From NCBI GenBank assembly GCA_003563255.1, contig PWSL01000491.1, positions 1 to 5,741 of the forward strand: a stretch of DNA of 5,741 nt. Direction: 5' to 3'. Position numbers and translations under genes: made by a program. Below, in pieces: positions 5,360-5,741 of the stretch. The stretch is from Desulfonatronospira sp. GTDB taxonomy: Bacteria > Desulfobacterota > Desulfovibrionia > Desulfovibrionales > Desulfonatronovibrionaceae. The notes under the pieces were generated by a model, which was not told where the DNA came from, did no database searches, and was given only the letters and a program-made list of their open reading frames with translations. The stretch's first letter is position 1. Each line of letters opens with the position of its first letter.

Positions 5360-5422
5360 ATAAATTCCGATAAGTGATGGAAAATTTCCTTGACCGCTGT
5401 TTCCGGGCATACTAACTTCACT

Positions 5423-5452
5423 GCCAGGAAATAAATTACTGGCTTTTATTTA
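5423..5452 (+). terminator. Weak intrinsic terminator candidate after the hem operon
   Basis: GCCAG (5423-5427) pairs with CTGGC (5439-5443) across an 11-base AT-rich loop and is followed by TTTTATTTA. The position, about 100 bases after the last stop codon, suits the end of the operon. The five-pair stem and large loop are poor for an intrinsic terminator, so termination could instead be Rho-dependent or occur at the hairpin elements further right. Confidence 0.35.
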
Positions 5453-5494
5453 TCACTACAGCGACACTTTGTGTTAATTATTGCCTCGACCACC

Positions 5495-5523
5495 GGGGAC
5501 AGGCACCCCCGCACTTATTTTTT
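5495..5523 (+). repeat. Half copy of the GGGGACAGGC hairpin element
   Basis: This single arm begins with the same 15 bases, GGGGACAGGCACCCC, as the left arm of copy 1 (219-233) and continues CGCACTTATTTTTT, again close to that arm. It has no adjacent inverted partner. Its first 15 bases are perfectly complementary to 5622-5636, the right arm of the next element, so it competes with 5555-5585 for pairing. It starts 60 bases before that element. Confidence 0.65.
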
Positions 5524-5525
5524 CA

Positions 5526-5540
5526 GTAACAGTTTAGCCA
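5526..5540 (-). repeat. Diverged inverted copy of the 15-base motif
   Basis: Read on the minus strand, TGGCTAAACTGTTAC matches GCGCTAAACAGATAC at 11 of 15 positions. It lies between the half element and the full hairpin. With four mismatches it may be coincidental, but its location among the other copies supports a common origin. Confidence 0.3.
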
Positions 5541-5554
5541 TTTATATGTAGCAT

Positions 5555-5636
5555 GGGGACTGGCTCTCCCAGCCCTTGTTTTTCTAAGCCTGTTTTCTTT
5601 CATCAATAGAATACAAGGGCTGGGGTGCCTGTCCCC
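5555..5636. repeat. Long imperfect hairpin element, GGGGAC ends (copy 2)
   Basis: The left arm (5555-5585) begins GGGGACTGGCTCTCCCAG and the right arm (5608-5636) ends GGGGTGCCTGTCCCC; about 25 positions pair around a 22-base loop. The block AGCCCTTGT pairs perfectly inside. The arms carry the same ACC-CC versus TCTCCC difference as copy 1 but in swapped order, so copy 2 is inverted relative to copy 1. The family is REP-like and probably mobilised in trans. Confidence 0.75.
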
Positions 5637-5650
5637 TGCTTTCCTGAAAA

Positions 5651-5665
5651 GCGTTAAACAGATAC
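5651..5665 (+). repeat. 15-base dispersed motif (copy 3)
   Basis: GCGTTAAACAGATAC differs from the copy at 312-326 by one base. It starts 14 bases after the end of the hairpin element 5555-5636, exactly the spacing seen in the left flank, although the intervening 14 bases are not alike. Confidence 0.55.
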
Positions 5666-5694
5666 CCGGTGACAGTCCTTATACAACACTTAGG

Positions 5695-5709
5695 GCGCTA
5701 AACAGAAAT
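5695..5709 (+). repeat. 15-base dispersed motif (copy 4)
   Basis: GCGCTAAACAGAAAT keeps the first 12 bases of the motif and diverges at the end. It begins 44 bases after copy 3. Like copy 2 in the left flank, it is the second motif following a hairpin element. Confidence 0.45.
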
Positions 5710-5741
5710 AATTATTGTGATACAGGACCTCACATGCAAAA

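Larger units (their letters stand above)
5326..5741. other. Gene-free, repeat-rich right flank
   Basis: No credible gene lies in these 416 bases. From left to right: a decayed copy of the GGAGCCTGGGAAC repeat directly after the last stop codon (5334-5359), an AT-rich stretch with a weak terminator-like hairpin (5423-5452), a half copy and a full copy of the GGGGACAGGC hairpin family (5495-5636), and two copies of the 15-base motif (5651-5709). The final 32 bases (5710-5741) show nothing I can assign. Confidence 0.75.

Noticed and set aside
5390..5418. TTGACC with TAACTT as a promoter pointing right
   Set aside because: The -10 match is poor and there is no gene downstream in the window for it to serve.

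Overview
The window reads as a bacterial chromosomal segment, most likely from a sulfate-reducing deltaproteobacterium of the Desulfovibrionales. The basis is the gene order precorrin-2 dehydrogenase / CcsA-HemX family membrane protein / glutamyl-tRNA reductase, which I recall from Desulfovibrio genomes, together with moderate GC content and repeats of the GGGGACAGGCACC type, which are frequent in deltaproteobacterial intergenic DNA. The genus cannot be fixed from the sequence alone.

Layout. Positions 1-668 hold no gene I can support. They contain a tandem heptad tract (28-62), a composite inverted repeat (67-175), a long imperfect hairpin (219-297), copies of a 15-base motif (312-326, 406-420), and a possible promoter/operator zone (507-600) ahead of the first gene. 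Positions 669-5325 hold five genes, all on the + strand: an archaeal-type phosphoenolpyruvate carboxylase (669-2126), a stand-alone precorrin-2 dehydrogenase (2188-2856), an eight-helix CcsA/HemX-family protein (2843-3679), glutamyl-tRNA reductase (3669-4988) and a 111-residue protein of unknown function (4990-5325). The last four are tightly packed (14-base overlap, 11-base overlap, 1-base gap) and almost certainly co-transcribed; the carboxylase is 61 bases upstream with no obvious terminator between. Positions 5326-5741 are gene-free and carry the same repeat families as the left flank, in the same order.

How the genes fit together. HemA makes glutamate-1-semialdehyde, the committed step toward 5-aminolevulinate. 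The dehydrogenase turns precorrin-2 into sirohydrochlorin, the branch point for siroheme, cobalamin and, in sulfate reducers, heme by the siroheme-dependent (Ahb) route. The CcsA/HemX protein belongs to a family that handles heme for cytochrome c or modulates HemA. PEP carboxylase feeds oxaloacetate to the partial citric acid cycle and so indirectly glutamate, the precursor of the C5 pathway; that metabolic link is inference. The coding block is ordinary in content, the least usual gene being the archaeal-type carboxylase. The most unexplained signal is the repeat architecture shared by the two flanks. I do not see a clearly new biological system.
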